NCBI RefSeq assembly: GCF_014269185.2
Contig: NZ_JABWRZ020000001.1
Coordinates: forward strand, 521,001-585,000
Length of the DNA: 64,000 bases
Direction of reading: 5' to 3'
Origin: Pseudomonas oryzicola
Lineage (GTDB): Bacteria > Pseudomonadota > Gammaproteobacteria > Pseudomonadales > Pseudomonadaceae
The notes under the pieces: model-generated
What the model was told of the DNA's origin: nothing
Databases searched by the model: none
Seen by the model: only the letters and a program-made list of their open reading frames with translations
Shown: positions 11,205 through 21,801 of the stretch, in pieces
Layout: each line of letters begins with the position of its first letter
How positions within the stretch are numbered: position 1 is the first letter of the stretch
Translations under genes and position numbers: made by a program

Positions 11205-12449
11205 TCAGCTCGATTTAGGTGGCAGCTTGCTCAGATGCAGCGCCACCAGCAATGCCACCGTCAGCAGGCTGCCAATGAACACCCCGATGCCATTCCACCC
11301 CCACTGGTGCCAGAACACCCCGCCCGCCGTACCGGCCACACTTGACCCGGCGTAATAGCTGAACAGGTACAACGACGACGCCTGTCCCTTGGCTTTCGAA
11401 GCCCTGCGACCAATCCAGCTGCTGGCCACCGAGTGTGCGCCAAAGAAGCCAAAGGTGAACACCAGCATACCGACGATCACCATCAGCAGCGGGCTGGCCA
11501 TGGTCATCAGCAAGCCACTCGCCATCACCACGATACTGGCCCAGAAAACCTTGCGCCGACCCAGCTTGTCGGCCAAAGCGCCGACCTGCGCCGAGCTGTA
11601 GATACCCGACAGGTACACCACCGACAGCAAGCCGACCAAGGCCTGGTTCATGTGGTAAGGCTCGGCCAGCAGTCGGTAGCCGATGTAGTTGAACAGGGTG
11701 ACGAAAGCGCCCATCAGCAGGAAGGCTTCGAGGAACAGCCAGGGCAGCCCGGCATCCTTGAAGTGCATGACAAAGCCGTCCAGCAGGCTGCGCGGGTTCA
11801 TTGCCTGTGGGCGGAAGTTGCGCGATTCGGGCAGCACTTTCCAGAACACCAGCGCGGCTGCCAGGGCCAGGCCACCGATGGTCAGCATCGCCGTATGCCA
11901 ACTGACGAAGTCAATCAGCACACCAGTGATCAGGCGTCCACTCATGCCGCCAATAGCGTTGCCGGCAATGTACAGGCCCATGGCCAGGCCGATGTGCTGC
12001 GGGTGGATCTCTTCGCTCAGGTAGGTCATCGCCACCGCCGCCAGGCCGCTGAGCGACAGGCCGACCAGGGCGCGGCTGGCCAGGACCAGCTCCCAACTCG
12101 GCATCACCGCGCTGGCCAAGGTGGACAGTGCAGCGCAAGCCAGGGCGAACACCATCACCGGCTTGCGGCCGATGCGATCGGAAATGGGCCCGGTGACCAA
12201 CAGGCCGAACGCCAGCATCGCCGTCGATACCGACAGCACCAGGCTGCTTTGCGCCGCGTTGATGGCAAACTCCCTGGACAGCAGGGGCATCATCGGCTGC
12301 ACGCAGTACAGCAGGGCGAAAGTGGCGAAGCCGCCGCTGAACAGGGCCAGCACGGTCTTCATGAAAGCAGGAGTGCCCTTTTCGATCCACATGTCGTTCA
12401 AGGTGTCGGGTTTTGGCTCGGCGGGAAGGGGCGCTACAGCAGTTTTCAC
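11205..12449 (-). CDS. MFS transporter, YnfM-like efflux family
   Basis: 414 residues from a GTG at 12449 (VKTAVAPLPAE...), which has an AGAGGT ribosome site 8 bases upstream. Reading could continue to 12554, but that would run into the divergent LysR start. The protein has about 12 membrane segments and the MFS motif A at GPISDRIGRKPVM, with a second copy at ALADKLGRRKVFW in the C-terminal half, as in drug-efflux permeases. A polar N-terminal extension of ~45 residues precedes the first helix. Divergent transcription from a LysR regulator suggests induction by the pump's substrate, which the sequence does not reveal. Confidence 0.88.
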   Translation of the reverse strand: MKTAVAPLPAEPKPDTLNDMWIEKGTPAFMKTVLALFSGGFATFALLYCVQPMMPLLSREFAINAAQSSLVLSVSTAMLAFGLLVTGPISDRIGRKPVMVFALACAALSTLASAVMPSWELVLASRALVGLSLSGLAAVAMTYLSEEIHPQHIGLAMGLYIAGNAIGGMSGRLITGVLIDFVSWHTAMLTIGGLALAAALVFWKVLPESRNFRPQAMNPRSLLDGFVMHFKDAGLPWLFLEAFLLMGAFVTLFNYIGYRLLAEPYHMNQALVGLLSVVYLSGIYSSAQVGALADKLGRRKVFWASIVVMASGLLMTMASPLLMVIVGMLVFTFGFFGAHSVASSWIGRRASKAKGQASSLYLFSYYAGSSVAGTAGGVFWHQWGWNGIGVFIGSLLTVALLVALHLSKLPPKSS

Positions 12450-12503
12450 AGGCGGGACCTCTGGCGCAATGAAAAAAGCATATAGCTGGCTAATGATTAG
12501 ATC

Positions 12504-12513
12504 CAATATATTG
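12504..12513. promoter_or_regulatory. Palindrome in the MFS/LysR divergent promoter
   Basis: CAATATATTG, a perfect 10-base palindrome, sits in the AT-rich 107-base gap between the MFS gene and the LysR gene. LysR-type regulators usually bind T-N11-A dyads in such gaps, so this is a candidate operator or promoter element. No binding evidence. Confidence 0.35.
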
Positions 12514-12556
12514 TTCGACCTATTTAAGACGTTTAACGACCTGCTCGGAGCCAATC

Positions 12557-13450
12557 ATGGAACTGCGCCACCTGCGTTACTTCATTGCCGTGGCCGAGGA
12601 GTTGCACTTTGGTCGTGCCGCCCAGCAACTGGGCATCTCGCAGCCGCCACTGAGCCAGCAGATCCAGGCGCTGGAGCAGGAGCTGGGCGCGCGGCTGTTC
12701 GAGCGTACCAACCGACGGGTCGAGCTGAGCGAGGCGGGGCGGTTGTTCCTCGACGAAGCCCGCCAGGTCCTGGCGCAGGTGGAAAAGGCCGCTGACGTGG
12801 CCCGACGTGCGCAGTTGGGTGAGCTGGGCGAAATGAAGATCGGCTTCACCTCCTCGGCCCCGTTCACCTCGAAGGTCCCCAAGGCCATCCATGCGTTCCG
12901 CCAGCGTTTCCCGGCGGTGCACTTGAACCTCAGGGAAATGAGCAGTCGCGATGTCGCCGAGGGGGTGTTCAATGAGTCGATCGAAGTAGGCCTGATGCGG
13001 CCAATGCCGCTGCCGGAAGGCTTGCTGGCCACCGAGTTGTTCAGCGAGCCGTTGGTGGCGGTGATCAACGCGTCGCATCCGCTGGCCGAGGGTACTGAAC
13101 ATGGCCTGCACATGGCGGCATTGGCCGATGAGCCGTTCGTTTTCTTCCCGCGCAGTTATGGCAGCGGTTTGCATGCCCAGCTGTTGAGCCTGGCGCGGCA
13201 GGCGGGGTTCAGTCCGCATTTTGCCCAGGAGGCGGGCGAGGCGATGACCATCATTGGCCTGGTCTCGGCGGGGCTGGGGGTTTCGGTGCTGCCGGCGTCC
13301 TTCCAGCGCATGCGCATCGACGGGGTGGTGTACCGCACCTTGCTCGATGACGGGGCGATGACGGCGGTGTGGCTGGTACAACGCGAGCGCGGCAGGTCGG
13401 CAATGGCCAAGGCGTTTGCCGAATTGGTCATCGGACAGGCTTATGACTGA
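12557..13450 (+). CDS. LysR-family transcriptional regulator
   Basis: 297 residues, standard LysR length. The N-terminal winged helix-turn-helix (~1-60) contains MELRHLRYFIAVAEELHFG and QQLGISQPPLSQQIQALE. A linker helix leads to the two-lobed effector-binding domain (~90-295), starting around KIGFTSSAPF. The sequence resembles the CatR/BenM/YnfL branch. It is divergent from the MFS transporter and is likely its regulator as well as an autoregulator; the effector is unknown. The start ATG at 12557 has a weak GGAG-type site (CTCGGAGCCAATC) upstream. Confidence 0.92.
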   Translation: MELRHLRYFIAVAEELHFGRAAQQLGISQPPLSQQIQALEQELGARLFERTNRRVELSEAGRLFLDEARQVLAQVEKAADVARRAQLGELGEMKIGFTSSAPFTSKVPKAIHAFRQRFPAVHLNLREMSSRDVAEGVFNESIEVGLMRPMPLPEGLLATELFSEPLVAVINASHPLAEGTEHGLHMAALADEPFVFFPRSYGSGLHAQLLSLARQAGFSPHFAQEAGEAMTIIGLVSAGLGVSVLPASFQRMRIDGVVYRTLLDDGAMTAVWLVQRERGRSAMAKAFAELVIGQAYD

Positions 13451-13539
13451 CGGCCTGCAGAGGTGAACGGCAAATGGCACTGGCCATTGCCACGGCGCCG
13501 CCACATACTCGGGCATTCGTTGAAACACGGAGGTCAATC

Positions 13540-14313
13540 ATGCGGCGCGTGGTGTTCAATCAGAAAGGTGGCGTGGGCAAGTCGAGCATTGCCTGCAACC
13601 TGGCGGCGGTCAGTGCCAATGAAGGCTACCGGACCCTGCTGATCGACCTGGATGCCCAGGCCAACTCGACCCAGTATCTCACCGGCCTCACCGGCGAGGA
13701 CATCCCCATGGGCATTGCCGATTTCTTCAAGCAAAGCCTGTCCAGCGGGCCGTTCAGCAAGAAGAACAAAGTCGATATCTACGAAACCCCGTTCGACAAC
13801 CTGCACGTGGTCACTGCTACCGCCGAGCTGGCCGACCTGCAGCCGAAGCTGGAGGCCAAGCACAAGATCAACAAGCTGCGTAAGCTCCTCGACGAACTGG
13901 ACGAGGACTACGAGCGGATCTATATCGATACCCCGCCAGCGCTGAACTTCTATGCTGTTTCCGCGCTGATTGCCGCCGATCGCGTATTGATCCCCTTTGA
14001 TTGCGACAGTTTTTCGCGCCAGGCCCTATATGGTCTGCTGGCCGAGATCGAAGAACTCAAGGAAGACCACAACGAAGATCTGGTGGTGGAAGGCATCGTG
14101 GTCAACCAGTTCCAGTCCCGCGCCAGCCTGCCGCAGCAGATGCTCGATGAGCTGCTGGAGGAAGGCCTGCCGGTGCTACCGGTGTACCTGGGCAGCTCGG
14201 TGAAGATGCGTGAGTCGCATCACGCCAGCCTGCCGCTGATTCACCTGGAGCCCAGGCACAAGCTGACCCAGCAGTTCGTTGAGTTGCATTCGCTGCTTGA
14301 AGAGAACGCTTAA
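13540..14313 (+). CDS. Orphan ParA/MinD-type ATPase
   Basis: 257 residues from the ATG at 13540, which has a strong CGGAGGT site 5 bases upstream (an in-frame ATG at 13474 lacks one). The deviant Walker A motif KGGVGKSS is at residues 9-16 with its signature lysine, followed by LLIDLDAQANST (Walker A') and RIYIDTPPAL (Walker B). Such ATPases position cargo on the nucleoid or membrane. No parB or parS, and no chemotaxis, flagellar or carboxysome gene lies nearby, so the cargo is unknown. Its stop codon overlaps that of trxC on the other strand. Confidence 0.9.
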   Translation: MRRVVFNQKGGVGKSSIACNLAAVSANEGYRTLLIDLDAQANSTQYLTGLTGEDIPMGIADFFKQSLSSGPFSKKNKVDIYETPFDNLHVVTATAELADLQPKLEAKHKINKLRKLLDELDEDYERIYIDTPPALNFYAVSALIAADRVLIPFDCDSFSRQALYGLLAEIEELKEDHNEDLVVEGIVVNQFQSRASLPQQMLDELLEEGLPVLPVYLGSSVKMRESHHASLPLIHLEPRHKLTQQFVELHSLLEENA

Positions 14314-14744
14314 ACCCCTTGGCTGCGCAGCCACTCCAGCAATGACTGGAGTGGGAACGCCCCGGCCTGGCGGCTGATTTCGCGGCCGTTTCTGAACAGC
14401 AGCAGGCTGGGGATCGAACGGATACCCAATTGCCCGGCCAGGTTGCGGTTGGCTTCGCTGTCGAGCTTGGCCAGGCGGCAGCGACCGGCCAGTTGGCGGG
14501 CGGCTTGTTCGAAGGTGGGGGCAAAGGCCTTGCACGGGCCGCACCAGTCGGCCCAGATGTCGACCAGTAGCGGCAGGTCGCCTTTGATCTGGCTGGCGTA
14601 GCTGGCTTCGGTGAGCTCGAAGGGTGTGCTCAGCAGCATGTCCTGTTTGCAGCGGCCGCATTTCGGCGCGTCGCCCAGGCGCTCGGCAGGCAGGCGGTTG
14701 AGGCCGTTGCAGTGGGGGCAGGGGATTACCAGTGGCTCGGACAT
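14310..14744 (-). CDS. trxC: Thioredoxin 2 (TrxC), zinc-binding thioredoxin
   Basis: 144 residues. An N-terminal zinc module with two CxxC pairs (CPHC at 9-12, CGRC at 29-32) precedes a thioredoxin fold with active site WCGPC (67-71) and cis-proline in RSIPSLLLF. TrxC-type proteins are cytoplasmic disulfide reductases induced by oxidative stress. I took the ATG at 14744 (MSEPLVIPCPHC); a longer frame to 14786 adds 14 unconserved residues. The stop codon (14310-14312) overlaps the parA-like stop (14311-14313). selO lies upstream on the same strand beyond a REP pair. Confidence 0.93.
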   Translation of the reverse strand: MSEPLVIPCPHCNGLNRLPAERLGDAPKCGRCKQDMLLSTPFELTEASYASQIKGDLPLLVDIWADWCGPCKAFAPTFEQAARQLAGRCRLAKLDSEANRNLAGQLGIRSIPSLLLFRNGREISRQAGAFPLQSLLEWLRSQGV

Positions 14745-14768
14745 ATCAATTCCTAGTGTTGTTTGTTC

Positions 14769-14860
14769 GGGCCCTGTCGCCGGCAAGCCGGCTCCCAGGG
14801 GGGGCGTCTGCCTCAGGTAGGCTTTTTACCTGTGCGAGCTGGCTTGCCGGCGATGGGGCC
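14769..14860. repeat. REP pair, GCCGGCAAGCCGGCTCCCA type
   Basis: GGGCCCTGTCGCCGGCAAGC..CGGCTCCCAGGG (14769-14800) faces CCTGTGCGAGCTGGCTTGCC..GGCGATGGGGCC (14829-14860). The core differs from the CGCGGGTAAACCCG type found elsewhere in the window. It fills the selO-trxC gap. Confidence 0.75.
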
Positions 14861-14878
14861 TGTACAGCGACCATCAAA

Positions 14879-16519
<1,641 letters not shown>

Positions 16520-19500
16520 TTACACAGGCTGAGTGCCATCCGGTTTTGGCTGCTCCACCGGCACCAGCTGTTGCTTGCCCCCCTTCTGGTCCATCAGGAA
16601 TACCTCGACCTGGCGTACCGAGATCTTGATGTTGTGCGCCTTGAATTCACGGTTGATGTAGCGGTTGATCTCGTCCAGCGTCGGGTTGCGGTCGCCCAGG
16701 TCGCGTACGTGCATGCGCAGTTCATGGTCCAGCGAGCTTTCGCCGAAGTTGAGGAAATACACGATCGGTTCCGGGTCCTTGAGTACCCGTGGGTTTTCAT
16801 GGGCGCCCTTGAGCAGCAGCTCGCGCACCAGGTCCAGGTCGGAGCCGTAGTCGATACCCAGCTTCAGCGTTACCCGGGTGACCGTATCGGTCAGCGACCA
16901 GTTGATCAGCTGGCCGGTGATGAAGGTCTTGTTGGGGACGATGATGTCCTTGCGGTCGAAATCGGTGATGGTGGTGGCGCGGATGCGGATCTTGCTCACC
17001 GTGCCCGACAGGTTGCCGATGGTGATGGTGTCGCCGATGCGCACCGGGCGCTCGAACAGGATCATGATGCCGGAAATGAAGTTGGCGAAGATCTCCTGCA
17101 TGCCGAAGCCCAGGCCCACCGACAACGCGGCTACCAGCCATTGCAGCTTGTCCCAGCTGACCCCCAGGGTCGACAGGGTACTGACGATGCCGACGCCGAC
17201 GATGGTGTACGACAACAGCGTGGTGGTGGCGTAGGCGCTGCCCTGGGCCAGGTTCAGGCGCGACAGTACCAGTACTTCCAGCAGGCCCGGCAAGTTGCCG
17301 GCCAGGGCAAAGGTGATGCCGACGATGATCAGGGCACCGAGCAGGTCGCCGAGGCTGATCGGCACCATGCTGGCGGCGGCGCCGGTGCCGCTGGTGTATT
17401 CGTAGAGGACGAAGTTGTTGAGGTAGGCGAACACCGAGATCAGGTCCGACCACACCCAGTACAGGCCAGCGATGAAGCCGCCGAGCAGGGCCAGACGGAT
17501 AAGGCGCAGCGACTGCTGGTTGACCTGCTCGATGTCCAGGGTCGGCTCTTCGGTGATGACTTCGCCGTCCAGCCCCTCCTTGGCCGCCGCCCGCTTGCTC
17601 AGCGCGCGTTGGTAGGCCAGGCGCCGTGCGGCCACCGACAGGCCGCGCACGAACGCGGCCTCGATCACCAGCCAGAACAGCAGCAGGTAGAGGGTGTAGA
17701 TCAGCCGGTCGGTGAGTTTCAGCGCGGTGTAGTAATAGCCGAAGCATACGGCCACGAACAGGGCGATGGGCAGCGCGGTGAAGGCTACGCCCACGGCCTT
17801 GCGGAACAGCGAAGTGTCACGGTGTGCCGGGCTGCTGAGCAGCAGGCGACTGAGCAGCCAGGCCATCAGTGCGTAGCAGGTCAGCACCACGCCGATGCCC
17901 AGCACGTCGTCGGCCAGGGCCGATGGCTGGTGCTCGGCCACAGCCACTACCCCGACCAGCGCCAGCACCACGGTGCCGAGGCGGCGTACCCAGCCGCGCA
18001 GGAACTCGACCTGCGGCTTGTGCCAGCGGAAGTGGATTTCCGCCACGCCGCCGGGGGCAAGGATGCGATAGGCGGTATAGAACACCAGCCAGGCCTGTGC
18101 CAGTTGCCAGAGGGCGGCGCCGAGGTTGGCGTTCTGCCCCCGGGCGTCGATCTGCAGGGCATAGCTGCACAGGGCCAGGCCCAGGCTGACCGGCATCGCC
18201 AGCAGGATATTGATGAGCAGCGCCTGGGGCGTATGCCACTGGCTGTCGCGGCGGAAATGGCCGATGTCCTGGTGCACCTTGCCCAACCGCTGGTACAGGT
18301 ACTTGCGCCGCCACAGCAGGGCGCCGATCACCAGCAGCAGCGGCAGGAACAGCAACGGGCGTTGGCTCAAGCCGTCGGCCAGTTCCTTCAGGCCCGAACC
18401 CCACGGCAGGTTGGCGACCTGATCAGCCAGGCGCTCGGGTACGTAGCGCAGCCAGTCCCAGTCCAGCGGCTTGTTGCTGGGGATCCAGAACATCTGCTCG
18501 TCGAGGGTGGTACGCAGGCTCTGCGCAGTGCCCAGCAACTGCTTCTGGTTGAGCTGCAAGGTGATCGATTCGTTGAGCAGTGCCGACAACTCGCGGTTCA
18601 GCCGCTCCAGCAGGTCGCTGCGGGTGATGGCCACTTCCAGCAGGGCTTTGCGCAGCTGTGGCGTCACCTCTTCCTGCGGCTGGGCGGCCAGCAGCTTGTC
18701 GACGTAGGTGACCGGGTTGCTCATCTGCTCGCGTTGCTGGTTGACCTCGAACTGGTACAACCGGGTGTCGGCGATCTGGTCAGCCAGATCGCGGTCCAGT
18801 TTCAGGTGCGGCAGGCTCTGCTTCTGCTTGTAGAGAATCTTCGACAGCAGCAGGCTGCCCTTGAGCACGTTGATCTGTTCGTCCAGCGCCTGGTCGGCCT
18901 GGGTCAGGCTGTCCAGTTGCTGTTTGGTGCGCAGGTTCTGCTGGGTCAGTTCGTTGAGCCGATCGGTGCTTTTGAGCAGGTAATCGGAGAGTTTGAGGTT
19001 GACCGCGCTTTCGGTGGCCAGCAGGCTGCTGCCGCCGGCTTTCTGGGCCTCGATCGACTGCTGGGTGACGGCTTCCTGGGACTGCGCCAGGCGCTTGTCG
19101 TTGATCAAGGTCTGCAGGTCCTGGATTTCCTGTTCCAGGCGCGCGGCGCGCTCGATCAGCAGGTCGTGGCGAGCGTTGCCAAGGTCTTGCAGCTGGCTGT
19201 TGCCGGCCAGCTCCTGGCGGCGCAGCAGGGTCAGGGCGTTGAGCGAGGCCAGTTCGGCGTTGAGCTGGTTGCGCTGGTCGGCGTTGATCGGTTTGCCTGC
19301 ATCCTTGCCGGTCTTGAGAATGCTGTTGATCTGCTGGGTGCGTGCCTGGGCGTTGCTGATTTCAGCCTGGGCTCGTTCCGGGCGGGTCTGCGAATTGATG
19401 ATCAGGCTGTTGGCTTCGGACAGCGCCTCCTGCAGCTCGCCCTGCTGGGTGCTGCGTTCGCTGAGCATCTGTTCCAGTTGCGGCACGCTGAGGCTGGCGT

Positions 19501-19828
19501 AGCGCTGGGCCACCGGCTGTGGCTTGCTCTCCTTGAGCCTGGCCAGTTCATGCTGGCTGTCGCTAGTTTCTTTCGGGGCCCCGGCCAACTGCTGCTTGAG
19601 GGCGGTGAGCTTGTGCTCGTTGTCTTCCTTGCTGGCGAGCAGGCTGAGGGTTTGCTCCAGCACCTGCTGCAGTGCCTTCTGCTCGGCCTCGGGCAGCTTG
19701 CGCTCGGCGATCTTGTCAAGGCTGTTCTGGATACTGGCGGTGGTCGGGGCTTCTGCCGCAGTGGCTGCAAAAGAGAGAGACAGGCACAGCCCGAGCAGGG
19801 CTGTGCGGAGATACGCGCGCAGGGACAT
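16520..19828 (-). CDS. mscK: MscK/KefA-type mechanosensitive channel
   Basis: 1102 residues. A signal peptide (~1-25, ...SLSFAATAAEAP) leads into a long periplasmic Gln/Leu-rich coiled-coil domain (~27-480). About eight or more membrane helices follow (~490-880), then the MscS core (~890-1080). The pore helix with LSVGLGFGMQEIFANFISG and the following RPVRIGD and GTVSKIRIRATTI segments match the MscS family. Large MscS proteins of this layout (E. coli MscK, MscM) open on membrane tension to release solutes after osmotic downshift. K+ regulation, as in E. coli MscK, is not visible. A cation antiporter lies 33 bases upstream on the same strand, which fits osmotic/ionic homeostasis. Confidence 0.9.
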   Translation of the reverse strand: MSLRAYLRTALLGLCLSLSFAATAAEAPTTASIQNSLDKIAERKLPEAEQKALQQVLEQTLSLLASKEDNEHKLTALKQQLAGAPKETSDSQHELARLKESKPQPVAQRYASLSVPQLEQMLSERSTQQGELQEALSEANSLIINSQTRPERAQAEISNAQARTQQINSILKTGKDAGKPINADQRNQLNAELASLNALTLLRRQELAGNSQLQDLGNARHDLLIERAARLEQEIQDLQTLINDKRLAQSQEAVTQQSIEAQKAGGSSLLATESAVNLKLSDYLLKSTDRLNELTQQNLRTKQQLDSLTQADQALDEQINVLKGSLLLSKILYKQKQSLPHLKLDRDLADQIADTRLYQFEVNQQREQMSNPVTYVDKLLAAQPQEEVTPQLRKALLEVAITRSDLLERLNRELSALLNESITLQLNQKQLLGTAQSLRTTLDEQMFWIPSNKPLDWDWLRYVPERLADQVANLPWGSGLKELADGLSQRPLLFLPLLLVIGALLWRRKYLYQRLGKVHQDIGHFRRDSQWHTPQALLINILLAMPVSLGLALCSYALQIDARGQNANLGAALWQLAQAWLVFYTAYRILAPGGVAEIHFRWHKPQVEFLRGWVRRLGTVVLALVGVVAVAEHQPSALADDVLGIGVVLTCYALMAWLLSRLLLSSPAHRDTSLFRKAVGVAFTALPIALFVAVCFGYYYTALKLTDRLIYTLYLLLFWLVIEAAFVRGLSVAARRLAYQRALSKRAAAKEGLDGEVITEEPTLDIEQVNQQSLRLIRLALLGGFIAGLYWVWSDLISVFAYLNNFVLYEYTSGTGAAASMVPISLGDLLGALIIVGITFALAGNLPGLLEVLVLSRLNLAQGSAYATTTLLSYTIVGVGIVSTLSTLGVSWDKLQWLVAALSVGLGFGMQEIFANFISGIMILFERPVRIGDTITIGNLSGTVSKIRIRATTITDFDRKDIIVPNKTFITGQLINWSLTDTVTRVTLKLGIDYGSDLDLVRELLLKGAHENPRVLKDPEPIVYFLNFGESSLDHELRMHVRDLGDRNPTLDEINRYINREFKAHNIKISVRQVEVFLMDQKGGKQQLVPVEQPKPDGTQPV

Positions 19829-19861
19829 AGGCAGGCTACTTGAGAATCAGGCAAACGAAGT

Positions 19862-21604
19862 TTAGAGGAACAATCCTGGTCCGGGTCGCGTTCCTTCGGG
19901 GAATCTGACGCCCACTTTCTGAATCTTGTTCCCGTCCATGGTGGCCACGGTCCAGATCGTGCCATGCCATTCGACCTGGTCACCTACTACTGGAGCGCCT
20001 CCGACCTTCTGTCGGATGAACTGCGCCAGTGGCATTTTCGCGTCCAGGCCATCGAGTTTGAGGCCGTACAACGCCGCCACCGCACCCAGTTCGGCATCGC
20101 CTTCGAGTACGAAGTCGCCGAAGAATCGCAAGTCGAGGCCGCGCTGTGGCGCCTGGCTGAACAGTTTGCCCAAGGCGGGCAGGTTGTGCTCGTGGCCGAT
20201 CACGCAAAGCATGTCGCCGACTTCCAGCACGGTGCTGCCCGACGGGTGCAGCAGCTGCTCGCCCCGGAACAGTGCGGCGATCCGCGTGCCTTCTGGCATT
20301 TTCAGCTCGCGCAGCGCGGCGCCGATGCACCATTTTTCGGCGCCCAGGCGGTAGACGAACAATTCCCACTCGCTGGTGATGTGCACTTCCAGGGCGGAGC
20401 GGGAGATTGGCGCCGGGTCTGGCGGTACCGTCACTTTAAGCAGCTTGGCCATCCACGGCAGGCTGGTGCCTTGCACCAGCAGCGACACCAGCACGATGAA
20501 GAAGGCCAGGTTGAAGAACAGCTGGGCATCCGGCAGGCCAGCCATCAGCGGGAACACCGCGAGGATGATCGGTACCGCACCGCGCAGGCCGACCCAGGAA
20601 ATGAAGGCCTTTTCACGGCCGTGGAAGGCCTTGAACGGCAACAGGCTGGCGACCACCGACAGCGGGCGCGCCACCAGTATCATCCACAGCGCGAGGCCCA
20701 GCGCCGGCAGGGCAATGGGCAGCAAGTCGTGCGGCGTGACCAGCAACCCCAGCACCAGGAACATGCCGATCTGCGCCAGCCACGCCATGCCATCGAGCAT
20801 GTGCAGGATGCCGTGGCGGCTGCGGATGGGCTTGTTGCCCAGCACCAGGCCGCACAGGTACACGGCGAGGAAGCCGCTGCCGTGCAGGGCGTTGGTCAGC
20901 GAGAACACCACCAGGCCGCCGGCAATCACCAGGATCGGGTACAGGCCGCCAGCCAGCTTGATGCGGTTGACCAATTGCAGCATCAGCCAGCCGCCGCCCA
21001 GGCCCACCAGCCCGCCGATGCCGAATTCGCGCAGCAGGTGGGTGAGCAGGCTCCAGTGCAGGCCGGTCTGGCCGCTGGCGATCATGTCGATGAGGGTGAC
21101 CGTAAGGAACACGGCCATCGGGTCGTTGCTGCCCGATTCGATTTCCAGGGTCGCGGTCACCCGCTCGTTCAGGCCTTTGCCGCCGAGCAGCGAGAACACC
21201 GCCGCAGCATCGGTGGAGCCGACGATGGCGCCGATCAGTAGGCCCTGGATCAGGCTCAGGTCGAACAGCCAGGCGGCGACCATGCCGGTGAGGGCGGTGG
21301 TGATCATCACGCCGATGGTGGCCAGCGACAGCGCCGGCCACAGGGCCACCCGGAAGCTCGCAACCCGCGTGCGCAGGCCGCCGTCCAGCAGGATCACGGC
21401 CAATGCCAGGTTGCCTACCAGGTAGGCGGTCGGGTAGTTGTTGAAAATGATGCCGCCACCATCGACACCGGCGGCCATGCCGACCGCAAGGATGATGACC
21501 AGGATAGGGATGCCCAGGCGCGACGACAGCGAGCTGACCAGGATACTCGCACCCACCAGCAATGCGCCGATCAGGAACAGGCTGTTGATGGTGCTTGCAT
21601 CCAA
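19862..21604 (-). CDS. nhaP2: K+/H+ (or Na+/H+) antiporter, NhaP2/CvrA type
   Basis: 580 residues from a TTG at 21604 ([18 protein letters not shown]), which has GGAG 8 bases upstream. An ATG at 21649 would add 15 residues and is the alternative. The CPA1 antiporter domain (~1-390) has about 12 membrane helices; the ion-path aspartates are in [14 protein letters not shown] and the [12 protein letters not shown] segment. A cytoplasmic RCK_C/TrkA-C domain (~405-490) and a CorC/HlyC-like C-terminal domain follow, as in E. coli and Vibrio NhaP2. These exchange K+ or Na+ for protons and guard against excess cytoplasmic K+. Ion choice cannot be told from sequence. Confidence 0.88.
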   Translation of the reverse strand: MDASTINSLFLIGALLVGASILVSSLSSRLGIPILVIILAVGMAAGVDGGGIIFNNYPTAYLVGNLALAVILLDGGLRTRVASFRVALWPALSLATIGVMITTALTGMVAAWLFDLSLIQGLLIGAIVGSTDAAAVFSLLGGKGLNERVTATLEIESGSNDPMAVFLTVTLIDMIASGQTGLHWSLLTHLLREFGIGGLVGLGGGWLMLQLVNRIKLAGGLYPILVIAGGLVVFSLTNALHGSGFLAVYLCGLVLGNKPIRSRHGILHMLDGMAWLAQIGMFLVLGLLVTPHDLLPIALPALGLALWMILVARPLSVVASLLPFKAFHGREKAFISWVGLRGAVPIILAVFPLMAGLPDAQLFFNLAFFIVLVSLLVQGTSLPWMAKLLKVTVPPDPAPISRSALEVHITSEWELFVYRLGAEKWCIGAALRELKMPEGTRIAALFRGEQLLHPSGSTVLEVGDMLCVIGHEHNLPALGKLFSQAPQRGLDLRFFGDFVLEGDAELGAVAALYGLKLDGLDAKMPLAQFIRQKVGGAPVVGDQVEWHGTIWTVATMDGNKIQKVGVRFPEGTRPGPGLFL

Positions 21605-21720
21605 AGGCAGGTACTCCGGGAACCGCGGGGGGAAGGGACTTGATAGCATGTCGCTAGCAGGTCGCGTGCCAAATGATTCTAACCTGATGAATTGGCAGCC
21701 TGTAAAGCGTTTCTGCAGGT

Positions 21721-21746
21721 AAAAAAAAGGCACCGCGGTGGGTGCC
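21721..21746 (-). terminator. betA terminator
   Basis: Read on the minus strand: GGCACCCACCGCGGTGCC followed by eight or more T. It is a strong intrinsic terminator 56 bases after the betA stop. Confidence 0.92.
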
Positions 21747-21801
21747 TTTTCTATCGTGGGACCTTGTATCACGAAAGGGCAGCAAAGCGGCCCCAGGTTC
21801 A

